A stretch of 64,000 nt of DNA from Sphingobium sp. (GTDB taxonomy: Bacteria > Pseudomonadota > Alphaproteobacteria > Sphingomonadales > Sphingomonadaceae), in the NCBI GenBank assembly GCA_023266575.1, contig JAHFPV010000001.1, forward strand, positions 186,001-250,000, written 5' to 3'. Below the pieces are notes generated by a model. That model saw nothing but the letters and a program-made list of their open reading frames with translations. It did not search any database and had not been told where the DNA came from. Within the stretch, counting starts at the first letter, position 1, and each line of letters starts with the position of its first letter. The position numbers and the translations under genes were made by a program. Below, piece by piece: positions 18,666 through 26,599 of this stretch.

Positions 18666-18775
18666 CCGTTCGTCCTGAGCAGCCGCTGAGCTTGTCGAAG
18701 TGGCGTATCGAAGGATTGCGCGGGGTACTTCGATACGAGCCTTCGACAAGCTCAATCCCTACTCAGCACGAACGG
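18666..18775. repeat. nested palindromic intergenic repeat (REP-like)
   Basis: Outer arms CGTTCGTCCTGAG/CTCAGCACGAACG, middle arms TGAGCTTGTCGAAG/CTTCGACAAGCTCA and inner arms CGTATCGAAG/CTTCGATACG give a nested hairpin of about 110 bases just after liuD. This TTCGACAAGCTCA-type repeat is widespread in sphingomonad intergenic regions (from memory). It may also end liuD transcription, although there is no T-run. Confidence 0.8.
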
Positions 18776-18920
18776 ATATGATTGATCGCATCCATACCAT
18801 CACCCGCCTGTCCTACCGAACTTCCATCTGCTATAACCAACTGTAATCAATAAACTTTCGATATATTCCCACGCATCATATGGGCGAAGATCGAAAAGTT
18901 GGAGCCAAGAGGGGGCAAAA

Positions 18921-19373
18921 ATGGCCGGACGTTATTTCGACCAGTGGACCATCGGTGACAGTATCGCCCACGAAATCCGCCGCACCGTGACGGAGACGGA
19001 CAATCTCCTCTTCACGACGATGACCCATAATCCCCAGCCGCTTCACCTTGACGCGGAAGCGGCCAAAGCCTCGGAATTCGGCCAGATTCTCGTCAATGGC
19101 ACTTTCACCTTCGCGCTGATGATCGGCCTTTCGGTGGGCGACACGACGCTCAGCACGCTGGTCGCAAATCTGGGTTATGACAAGCTCGTCATGCCAAAGC
19201 CGGTCTTCATCGGCGACACCATGCGATGCGAATCCGAAGTCACGGACCTGAAGGAAAGCCGGTCCCGCCCGGACGCGGGAATCGTCACTTTCACCCATCG
19301 CCTGATCAATCAGCGCGACGAAATCACCTGCCAATGCCTGCGCATGGCGCTGCTTAAGAAGGCGACGGCCTGA
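18921..19373 (+). CDS. MaoC-family dehydratase (enoyl-CoA hydratase-like)
   Basis: A 150-residue hot-dog-fold protein. The MaoC hydratase motif is visible around residues 34-44 (THNPQPLHLDAEAA: conserved Asn/His with the following Asp), then FGQILVNGTFTFALMIGLSVGD. It probably hydrates an enoyl-CoA. Its location after liuD suggests a link to branched-chain acyl-CoA metabolism, but a REP-like element and 270 bases separate them, and the usual liuC (methylglutaconyl-CoA hydratase) is a crotonase rather than MaoC. The GGGGG just upstream supports this ATG. Confidence 0.87.
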   Translation: MAGRYFDQWTIGDSIAHEIRRTVTETDNLLFTTMTHNPQPLHLDAEAAKASEFGQILVNGTFTFALMIGLSVGDTTLSTLVANLGYDKLVMPKPVFIGDTMRCESEVTDLKESRSRPDAGIVTFTHRLINQRDEITCQCLRMALLKKATA

Positions 19374-19457
19374 GCGATGTTCGGGCGGTCCATGGCCAAT
19401 ATTTTGCGCAAAAGACCGTTGCCAGCCCGATTTCCCTCGCCTATAGCCGCGCACGTC

Positions 19458-19533
<76 letters not shown>

Positions 19534-19542
19534 CCATTCCAG

Positions 19543-19580
19543 AAAAGCCGGATTTCGCGCATCAGCGAAGTCCGGCTTTT
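19543..19580 (+). terminator. intrinsic terminator after tRNA-Ala
   Basis: Sixteen-base arms AAAAGCCGGATTTCGC and GCGAAGTCCGGCTTTT pair completely (one G-T) around the loop GCATCA and end in TTTT. It ends the tRNA-Ala transcript and isolates it from the dehydratase gene downstream. Confidence 0.88.
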
Positions 19581-19670
19581 CCCGTTGGTCTCCGGCTCCA
19601 GTCCGGCGGCAATGGCCCTTCTCCGGTCGGCTCTGCCGCACTAGACCGGCAGCAATAGAGGGATCAGTCC

Positions 19671-20657
19671 ATGTCCAACGCGCCTTTCGCCATCACCGCC
19701 CAAGACGTCGCCGACGCCGCCCGCATCATCGCGCCCGCCGCCATCGTCACGCCCCTGCTGGAAAATGCGGCTCTGAACGCTTTGGTCGGCCGCCGGGTTT
19801 TCCTGAAGTTCGAGGGCGCGCAACATACCGGATCGTTCAAATTCCGCGGCGCCTATAACCGCCTCGCCCGGCTGAACGCAGCGGAACGCGCGGCGGGCGT
19901 CGTCGCCTGGTCATCGGGCAATCATGCCCAGGGCATCGCCGCTGCCGCCCGCCTGCTCGGCATCCCGGCGACCATCGTGATGCCCGCTGACGCGCCCGCG
20001 ATCAAGCTGGCCAATACCCGCGCACTGGGCGCTGATGTCATAACCTATGACCGCCATCGCGACAGCCGTGAAGCCATAGCAGCCGAACTGGCGGGCGAGC
20101 GCGGCGCGACCATCGTGCCGTCCTTCGACGATCCTTTCATCATCGCGGGGCAGGGGACCGCGGGGCTGGAAATCATGGCGCAGGCGCAAGCGGCGGGCGC
20201 TTCGGTAGGGCAGATACTCGTCTGCTGCGGCGGCGGTGGCCTGACCGCCGGAATCGCAACGGCGGTGAAAGCCCAGTCACCCGACACCGCCATCTACAGC
20301 GTTGAACCACGCGACTTTGACGACACCGCCCGATCGCTGCGCAGCGGCGTGCGCGAACAGGTCGCCCCCGGCGCACGCTCCATCTGCGACGCTTTGCTCT
20401 CGCCCAGCCCCGGCGAACTGACCCTGCCGATCATGCGGGCGCTGGTGACCGATGGCCTGACCGTCAGCGACGATCAGGTGCGCGATGCGATGCGCTTTGC
20501 CTTCTCCACGCTCAAGCTGGTGGTCGAACCGGGTGGTGCCGTCGCGCTGGCGGCGATGCTGGCGGGGCTTGCGCCGCCTTGCGACGGGGCGAGCGTCGTC
20601 GTCATGTCAGGCAGCAATGTCGATCCGGCGATGTTTGCGCAGATCATCGCCCAATGA
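19671..20657 (+). CDS. PLP-dependent threonine/serine dehydratase-like enzyme
   Basis: Fold-type II pyridoxal-phosphate enzyme, 328 residues. The PLP lysine is K57 in GSFKFRGAYN; SSGNHAQG binds substrate carboxylate, and the phosphate loop is CCGGGGLTAG near 183-192. The length and lack of an ACT domain fit the catabolic threonine/serine dehydratase (TdcB/serine racemase-like) group, which deaminates to 2-oxobutyrate or pyruvate. The stop overlaps the start of the LysR gene (ATGA), so the two are co-transcribed. Exact substrate not determinable. Confidence 0.88.
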   Translation: MSNAPFAITAQDVADAARIIAPAAIVTPLLENAALNALVGRRVFLKFEGAQHTGSFKFRGAYNRLARLNAAERAAGVVAWSSGNHAQGIAAAARLLGIPATIVMPADAPAIKLANTRALGADVITYDRHRDSREAIAAELAGERGATIVPSFDDPFIIAGQGTAGLEIMAQAQAAGASVGQILVCCGGGGLTAGIATAVKAQSPDTAIYSVEPRDFDDTARSLRSGVREQVAPGARSICDALLSPSPGELTLPIMRALVTDGLTVSDDQVRDAMRFAFSTLKLVVEPGGAVALAAMLAGLAPPCDGASVVVMSGSNVDPAMFAQIIAQ

Positions 20658-21550
20658 TCGACCCGCGCGCCATCCGCACTTTCCTGGCTGTTGTGCGCAG
20701 CAATTCGATCAGCGGCGGCGCGCGCCTGCTCAACATATCGCAGCCGTCCGTATCCAACGCCATCGCCCAGCTGGAACAGACGCTCGGCGTGTCCCTGTTC
20801 GAACGCTCGCGCAGCGGCATCCTCCTGACACCGGAGGGCGAAGCGCTGCTGCGGCGCGCGGAATCGATCGACAGCCTGCTGCGCGATGCGGAGGCGGAGG
20901 TGAAGCTGGCGAGTGCGGGCGTCGCCGGGCCGCTGCGCGTGGGTGGCACGCCCGGCGCGCTGGTCAGCCTGCTGCCCGATGCGGTTCGGCGGCTGGAGGA
21001 GCAATTCGGCCAGTTTGCGCTGCATGTGGTGGAACGGCCCGACCATGATCTTGCCGCGATGCTGCACCGGGGAGAAATCGAACTGGCCTTCGTCACCACC
21101 GGAATAGAGGAGCCGCCGGAGGGGATAGAGGAACGCACCTTCTCTCGCGATCCTTTCGCGCTGATCGTCGGACGGCAGAATGATCATCTGCCCGCGCGCG
21201 TCTCCCTGCGCGAGATGAAGGCGATGCGCTGGGTGCTGCCCGAAGCGCGCGGCGCATTCCGGCGGCAGATCGATGCGCTGTTCATGGCCGCCAACGTGCC
21301 CGCGCCGCAGGACATCATCCGCTGCGATTCCCTGCTGACGACCAAGGCGCTGGTGCGGGGCAGCCGCCGCGTGACGATATTGCCGATGCAGGTGGCGTCG
21401 GCAGAACTGTCGATCGGCGTACTGCGCGCGATTCCCATCGAGGAAGCGCAATTCCCCCGCGCGATCGGTGTCCGGCAGGTGGCCGGGCGACGGCTGTCGC
21501 GGCTGGGCGCGGCGCTGCTCGATGTGCTTATCCATAGCTCCAAGCTATGA
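20654..21550 (+). CDS. LysR-family transcriptional regulator
   Basis: A 298-residue regulator starting MIDPRAIRTFLAVVRSNSISGG with the winged HTH (ARLLNISQPSVSNAIAQLEQTLG) and an effector domain beginning GPLRVGGTPGAL. The frame is open upstream to 20579, but the ATG at 20654 overlapping the dehydratase stop starts the conserved HTH. It is immediately upstream of the catabolic operon starting at 21634, on the same strand, and is the best candidate for its regulator. Confidence 0.93.
   Translation: MIDPRAIRTFLAVVRSNSISGGARLLNISQPSVSNAIAQLEQTLGVSLFERSRSGILLTPEGEALLRRAESIDSLLRDAEAEVKLASAGVAGPLRVGGTPGALVSLLPDAVRRLEEQFGQFALHVVERPDHDLAAMLHRGEIELAFVTTGIEEPPEGIEERTFSRDPFALIVGRQNDHLPARVSLREMKAMRWVLPEARGAFRRQIDALFMAANVPAPQDIIRCDSLLTTKALVRGSRRVTILPMQVASAELSIGVLRAIPIEEAQFPRAIGVRQVAGRRLSRLGAALLDVLIHSSKL
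21533..21549. promoter_or_regulatory. perfect palindrome upstream of the catabolic operon
   Basis: CATAGCT-CCA-AGCTATG, perfect 7-base arms, covers the last codons of the LysR gene and lies 85 bases upstream of the amidohydrolase start. Its shape and position suit a LysR-type activator site. It is followed by an AT-rich stretch (21552-21590) that could hold the promoter. Confidence 0.4.
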
Positions 21551-21633
21551 CATTGCCAAAAATCATTATTTTTGTTGTGGATCAAATTGCGTCATAAGAA
21601 ACGCCAACAAAGAGGCTTTCGGGAGAGCGCGCC

Positions 21634-22869
21634 GTGCGGCAACTGATCCGCAACATCAGCATATTCGACGGCACCGGCAGCGCCCCCGCGCCCGGCGCGG
21701 TCCTGATCGACGGCGACCGCATCGCGGCTGTGCTGGGCGACGACGCTGACATTGTCCAGCTCACTGTCGACAGCGTGATCGACGGGCAGGGCTGTACGCT
21801 GATGCCCGGCATGGTTGATTCCCACACCCACCTGACCTGGGGCAGCTCGGTCGAAAAAATCTACCACCAGTTCATCCTGCCCGCTGACGAGCTCAAGGTC
21901 GCAGCATGGCGCAATGCCCGCGTGCTGCTCGACCATGGTTTCACCAGCGCCTATTCGGCGGGCGCACTGGGCGATCATATCGAACCTGAACTCGCCCGCG
22001 CCATTGCAGCGGGCGAAACCCCCGGCCCGCGCCTCGTCCCCTCGACGCTGGAACGCAGCCCGGAAGGCGAAGAGGGCGTCGAAACCGGTGACGTATTCAA
22101 CGGTCGTGGCGCGCAGTCGATGCGCGACTTTGTCGCCTATTGCGCGGATCAGGGTGTCCAGTCGCTCAAGCTGGTGATTTCGGGCGAGGATGCGTTGAAG
22201 CCGGGTTCGTCAGGTGATATCCTCTACACGGACGAGGAAATGCAGGCAGCGGGCGAAGCGGCAAAGGAAGCGGGCCTCTGGATCGCCACCCACGCTTATT
22301 CACCCCGTGCCATCCAACTGGCTCTCGAAGCCGGTGCGCGCATTCTCTACCATTGCTCCTTCGCTGATGAGGCGGCGATTGACGCCATGGTCGCGCACAA
22401 GGACCAGATTTTCTACGCCCCCGGTCCCGGCGTATCGGTCGCTGCGCTGGAAGCGACCCCGCCGCCCCATATCAACATGGCGTCCATGAAGGCGAGCGCC
22501 GCCGAGCGGTTGGAGCTGGAAGCGGTGCTGGTGCCGGAACTCAAGCGTCGCGGCGTGCGCGTGCTGATCGGCGGCGACTATGGCTTTCCGTTCAACCCCA
22601 ATGGCCGCAACGCCCGCGATCTGGAGCATTTCGTTACCCGCTTCGGCTTTACGCCTGCAGAGGCGCTGAGCGCCGCGACGATGCTGGGCGGTCAGCTGAT
22701 GGGGCTGGATGTGGGCCAGGTGAAGGCCGGCTATCTCGCCGACCTGCTGCTGGTGGATGGCGATCCGACGCAGGACGTCACCATCCTGCAAGACGCCAAT
22801 CGGATCACAATGATCATGCAGGGCGGCAAGTTGCACAAAGCCCCCGTCACCGAGCCGGTAACGGCCTGA
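21634..22869 (+). CDS. amidohydrolase-family metallohydrolase (imidazolonepropionase-like)
   Basis: Metal-dependent hydrolase, 411 residues, of the amidohydrolase superfamily. Metal-binding HxH is in GMVDSHTHLTW (about 60-70). Further ligands are the His in WIATHAYSP and in RILYHCSF, and the Asp in LIGGDYGFPFNP. The C-terminal beta-sandwich part (VGQVKAGYLADLLLVDGDPTQDV) is typical. It starts at GTG with GGGAGAG nearby. The subgroup includes Xaa-Pro dipeptidase-like and aryl-amide or lactone hydrolases, so it could cleave an amide, ester or ring in the pathway's substrate. First gene of a five-gene operon. Confidence 0.88.
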   Translation: MRQLIRNISIFDGTGSAPAPGAVLIDGDRIAAVLGDDADIVQLTVDSVIDGQGCTLMPGMVDSHTHLTWGSSVEKIYHQFILPADELKVAAWRNARVLLDHGFTSAYSAGALGDHIEPELARAIAAGETPGPRLVPSTLERSPEGEEGVETGDVFNGRGAQSMRDFVAYCADQGVQSLKLVISGEDALKPGSSGDILYTDEEMQAAGEAAKEAGLWIATHAYSPRAIQLALEAGARILYHCSFADEAAIDAMVAHKDQIFYAPGPGVSVAALEATPPPHINMASMKASAAERLELEAVLVPELKRRGVRVLIGGDYGFPFNPNGRNARDLEHFVTRFGFTPAEALSAATMLGGQLMGLDVGQVKAGYLADLLLVDGDPTQDVTILQDANRITMIMQGGKLHKAPVTEPVTA

Positions 22870-22891
22870 TAGCGCCACAAGAAAGACGATC

Positions 22892-24394
22892 ATGTTCGAT
22901 GTTGCGATTATCGGCTGCGGGCCGGTAGGGGCCTTTGCGGCCAATTTGCTGGGCAAAGGCGGCCTGTCGGTCCTCGTGATCGAGAAGGAAGCCAACCCCT
23001 ATCCGCTGCCCCGCGCGGTGCATCTGGACCATGAAATGATGCGCCTGTTCCAGACGGTGGGTGTCATCGACCGGGTCGCTGGCGACATGCGCGATACCGA
23101 AGGCCATCTGCATGTCGGCGCGGACCATGGCGTCATCAAATATATGGGGACCGTCGGCCGGGCGCGGCCGTTCAGCTGGTCCAACGACTATTTCTTCTAC
23201 CAGCCCGAACTGGAACAGCATCTGCGCGACGCGCTGGCGGCGCATGGCAATGTGACTGTCCAGCTTGGTGTCGGGTTTGAAGGGCTGGCGCAGGATGCCG
23301 ACGGCGTCACGCTGCACCTGACCGGTGGAGACACTGCGCGGGCGCGCTATGTCATCGCCTGTGACGGGTCGCGCAGCGCGGTGCGCAAGGCGCTCGGCAT
23401 CGTGCTGGACGATCTGGATTTTGAGGAACCCTGGCTGGTGGTCGATGCCGAAGTCGATGGCCCTGTCCGCTTCCCTGACCTGTGGGGCGTGCCGGAAGCC
23501 GCCGACCTGCAAAAATTGTCGGTGATGATGTGCGATCCCAAGCGCCCGGCAACGATCGTACCGGGGCGCGGCAATCACCGCCGCTGGGAATTCATGTTGC
23601 TGCCGGGTGAAGACGACCAGGCGATGATGGAACCGCATAATGTCGCTGCCTTGGTTGCGCCCTACCTCTCCGGGGTGCCGCACAAGGTGGTACGCGCGGC
23701 GACCTATCGCTTTCATGGTCTGGTCGCAAAGCAGTGGCGGCAGGGCGGCGTCTTTCTGGCCGGCGACGCCGCGCACCAGACACCGCCCTTTTTCGGGCAG
23801 GGCATGTGCCATGGCCTGCGCGATGTCGCCAATCTGGCCTGGAAGCTGGCGGCGGTGGTCAAGGGTGACGCCCCCGATGCGCTTCTCGACACCTATCAGC
23901 CCGAACGCGACCCGCATGTTCGCGCCGTGATTTCTGCCGCTGTGGGCGCTGGCCGCTATATCTGCGTGCTTGACCCGCAGGCCGCCGCCGCCCGTGACGC
24001 CGAAATGCGCGAAGCGGCCAAAGTAACGCAGCAGGGCACGGCCGCAGACCTGATCCCTGCCATTTCGACCGGCATCGTGGCGCTCGGCACGCCGGGCGCT
24101 GGCGAACGCTTCATCCAGCCGCGCGTTGGCGGCAAGCTGCTGGACGATGTGACCGGCCATGGCTGGCGCTTGTTCGCACGCCACGCCGTCCCGGCGCCCG
24201 GCGATGTGACCGTGGTCGCGCTCGACACGCTGGGCGATGGCGGCGCGATCGCCGCCTGGCTCGACGCGCGGGGCGCGAACGCGCTGCTGCTGCGTCCCGA
24301 CCATTATGTGTTCGGCACCGGCGAACCGGCGGACCTGATCGCGCTGCGCGATGCGCTGATCGCCGGGACAGTTGCTCAGGAGATCGCGGCATGA
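22892..24394 (+). CDS. FAD-dependent aromatic hydroxylase (MhpA-like)
   Basis: Flavin monooxygenase, 500 residues, most like 3-(3-hydroxyphenyl)propionate hydroxylase. The Rossmann dinucleotide motif is IIGCGPVGAFAANLLG at the N-terminus; the second FAD motif is GDAAHQTPPFFGQGMCHGLRDVANLAWKL near 290-320. The C-terminal thioredoxin-like tail (about 400-500) is present as in the group. It should hydroxylate a phenol ortho to the OH using NAD(P)H and O2, giving a catechol for the dioxygenase two genes downstream. Its stop overlaps the next start. The natural substrate is not known. Confidence 0.9.
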   Translation: MFDVAIIGCGPVGAFAANLLGKGGLSVLVIEKEANPYPLPRAVHLDHEMMRLFQTVGVIDRVAGDMRDTEGHLHVGADHGVIKYMGTVGRARPFSWSNDYFFYQPELEQHLRDALAAHGNVTVQLGVGFEGLAQDADGVTLHLTGGDTARARYVIACDGSRSAVRKALGIVLDDLDFEEPWLVVDAEVDGPVRFPDLWGVPEAADLQKLSVMMCDPKRPATIVPGRGNHRRWEFMLLPGEDDQAMMEPHNVAALVAPYLSGVPHKVVRAATYRFHGLVAKQWRQGGVFLAGDAAHQTPPFFGQGMCHGLRDVANLAWKLAAVVKGDAPDALLDTYQPERDPHVRAVISAAVGAGRYICVLDPQAAAARDAEMREAAKVTQQGTAADLIPAISTGIVALGTPGAGERFIQPRVGGKLLDDVTGHGWRLFARHAVPAPGDVTVVALDTLGDGGAIAAWLDARGANALLLRPDHYVFGTGEPADLIALRDALIAGTVAQEIAA

Positions 24395-24822
24395 CCCTTA
24401 CCCTCGCCCAGGCACGCACGATCATCGACACCGCCCTGGCGCAACCGCGCGGTAACAACGCCCCTGCGCTTGCCGTCGTCGTGCTGGACGCAGGCGCGCA
24501 TCCCGTCGCTTTTGCGCGGGAAGATGGCGCCAGCCTTTTCCGCTTCGACATTGCCAGGGCCAAGGCGACAGGCGCGCTGGGGATGGGCGCGGACACCCGC
24601 GTCATTGCCGGGCGTGCTGCCAACAATCCGGCCTTCTTTCAGAGCGTGGTGGCCGTCACTGGCGGTCAGCTTGCTCTGTCACCCGGCGGCGTCCTGATCC
24701 GTGAGTTGGAAGGCGCGGTGATCGGTGCCGTCGGGATCAGCGGCGACACCGGCGATTGCGATGAGGCCTGCGCCATTGCGGGCATATTGGCCGCCGGTCT
24801 GACCCATGGAGATGTGAAATGA
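24391..24822 (+). CDS. GlcG/HbpS-family protein (DUF336)
   Basis: A 143-residue protein of the GlcG/HbpS (haem-degrading) fold: ALAVVVLDAGAHPVAFAREDGAS, an alternating middle section, and LSPGGVLIRELEGAVIGAVGISGDTGDCDEACAIAGI. Small proteins of this family often sit in aromatic catabolic operons, where their role is uncertain (ligand or cofactor binding). Overlaps both neighbours by four bases, so it is translated as part of the operon. Confidence 0.85.
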   Translation: MTLTLAQARTIIDTALAQPRGNNAPALAVVVLDAGAHPVAFAREDGASLFRFDIARAKATGALGMGADTRVIAGRAANNPAFFQSVVAVTGGQLALSPGGVLIRELEGAVIGAVGISGDTGDCDEACAIAGILAAGLTHGDVK

Positions 24823-25727
24823 AGTTGCGCAGCATCGAATTGTCGCTGCCCGGCGCGGCGGAGGCCGCCGCCTTTCTGACTGACATCTGGGGCATGGCAC
24901 CGGCGGCGGTCGAGGGCGAAACCCATTATCTGCGCGGGTCGGGCAGCTTTCCCTATCTGATCGCGCTGGAGGAGTCGGCGGACTGCTATGTACGGTCCAC
25001 GACCTTTGTGTGCACCGCCGATCGGCTGGACATGCTTAAACGATCGGTGACCGCAGCCGGGCTGATCGCCGCACCGGTCGTGTCGGAAGATTTGGGTGGC
25101 GGCCATGGCATCATCGTCGAACTGGCCGAGGGCGAATTGCTGCGCTTTCTGGTCGATTCCGACGAAGTCGCGCCGATCGAGGGGCATGACTTGCCGGTCA
25201 AGCTGACCCATGTGGTGTTCAACAGCATCGACGCGGAAATGACCGGCCATCTGGTCGAGGATGCGCTGGGCTTCCGCGTGTCGGATCGGACCAAGGGCAT
25301 GGTGTTCGTGCGCTGCAATGACTCGCACCATTCGACTGCCTTTGCCCGCGCGGGCATTTCCAGCCTGAACCATATCGCGTTCGAGATGGAAGATCTGGAC
25401 GCGGTGATGCGCGGCATCGGCCGCCTGCGTGACCAGAATATGGCCCCGGCCTGGGGTCCGGGCCGCCATGGTCCGGGAGCCAATGTGTTTGCTTATTTTA
25501 TCGCCCCTTTCGGCCCGGTCATCGAATTTTCCACCGCCGTGAACAAGGTGCCCGACGATTATCAGGCGGGTGAACCGGACGACTGGACCTGGCCTGCCAA
25601 GCGGATCGACCAGTGGGGCATGTCCGACAAGGATTTCGACGGCCTGCGCGCCGCCGAAGAAAAATTCCGCCATCGTCGCGACTGGGAAGCCCGGTCGCGC
25701 GACGTCCTGACAGAGGGAAATATCTAA
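24819..25727 (+). CDS. VOC-family extradiol-type ring-cleavage dioxygenase
   Basis: Two-domain vicinal-oxygen-chelate protein, 302 residues, the size of a type I extradiol dioxygenase. In the C-terminal domain the putative metal triad is visible: His in KLTHVVFN (about 129), His in SLNHIAFEME (about 186) and Glu in PVIEFSTAV (about 237). A His-Tyr-type second-shell region follows in ANVFAYFIAPFGP. It is predicted to open the catechol made by the upstream hydroxylase. Overlaps the GlcG-like gene by four bases and touches the FAA hydrolase start (TAATG). Confidence 0.82.
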   Translation: MKLRSIELSLPGAAEAAAFLTDIWGMAPAAVEGETHYLRGSGSFPYLIALEESADCYVRSTTFVCTADRLDMLKRSVTAAGLIAAPVVSEDLGGGHGIIVELAEGELLRFLVDSDEVAPIEGHDLPVKLTHVVFNSIDAEMTGHLVEDALGFRVSDRTKGMVFVRCNDSHHSTAFARAGISSLNHIAFEMEDLDAVMRGIGRLRDQNMAPAWGPGRHGPGANVFAYFIAPFGPVIEFSTAVNKVPDDYQAGEPDDWTWPAKRIDQWGMSDKDFDGLRAAEEKFRHRRDWEARSRDVLTEGNI

Positions 25728-26557
25728 TGCGTTACGTCAGCTTCCGCCGCCCCGACGGCACTGCCAGCTTCGGCCGTCTGGACGGCGAAACGATCGTCGA
25801 ACTGGCGAGCGATGCCGTGCCGAGTCTGAAGGCTGCGCTGACCGATGGCAGCCTGGCCATGCTGGCCGATGGCGCGTCTTTTGCCGCTGCCGATGTCGTA
25901 TTGCTGCCGGTCATCCCTGATCCCGCCAAAATCCTGTGCGTGGGCCTCAATTACGCCGAGCATGTCAAGGAAACCGGTCGTGAGCAGAAGGCGCATCCTG
26001 CCATCTTCGTCCGCTACGCCGACAGCCTGGTTGCCGATGGCCAGCCAATGGTGAAACCCGCCGTGACCGAGCGTTTCGACTATGAAGGCGAGCTTGCGGT
26101 CGTGATCGGCAAGCCCTGCCACAAGGTCGTAGCCGCCGACGCCATGGCCTATGTGGCAGGCTATAGCGCGTTCAACGATGGGTCCGCCCGTGACTGGCAG
26201 CGTCACAATATCCAGTTCACGCCGGGCAAGACCTTCCCCGGCACCGGCGGCTTTGGTCCCGCGCTGGTGACGCCGGACGAGATCGCTGATCTGGGCGCGC
26301 TCCGTGTCCAGACCCGGTTGAACGGCGACATCGTGCAGGACCAGCCGGTCAGCGACATGATCTGGGATATCCCCACGGTCATCGAATATATTTCCGCCTT
26401 CACCCCGCTCAGCCCCGGCGATGTCATCGCCACGGGAACGCCCGGCGGTGTCGGCGATAAGCGCACCCCGCCGCTCTACATGAAGGCCGGGGACAAGGTG
26501 GAGGTCGACATCGGCACCATCGGCACATTGAGCCACCGCATCATCGACGAAGCCTGA
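25727..26557 (+). CDS. fumarylacetoacetate hydrolase (FAA) family enzyme
   Basis: 276-residue metal-dependent C-C hydrolase or hydratase. The C-terminal FAA domain has KILCVGLNYAEHV, the metal-binding Glu pair and Asp in FDYEGELAVVIG and SAFNDGSARDWQ, and GDVIATGTPGGVG. The N-terminal about 60 residues form the usual small lead domain. The frame is open from 25613, but the ATG at 25727 overlaps the preceding stop. It should cleave or hydrate the ring-opened oxo-acid. It closes the catabolic operon; a TonB-dependent receptor follows after 42 bases. Confidence 0.9.
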   Translation: MRYVSFRRPDGTASFGRLDGETIVELASDAVPSLKAALTDGSLAMLADGASFAAADVVLLPVIPDPAKILCVGLNYAEHVKETGREQKAHPAIFVRYADSLVADGQPMVKPAVTERFDYEGELAVVIGKPCHKVVAADAMAYVAGYSAFNDGSARDWQRHNIQFTPGKTFPGTGGFGPALVTPDEIADLGALRVQTRLNGDIVQDQPVSDMIWDIPTVIEYISAFTPLSPGDVIATGTPGGVGDKRTPPLYMKAGDKVEVDIGTIGTLSHRIIDEA

Positions 26558-26599
26558 ATATCTACGGACGACCCAATTAAAAGAAGGGGAGGAGTTACC

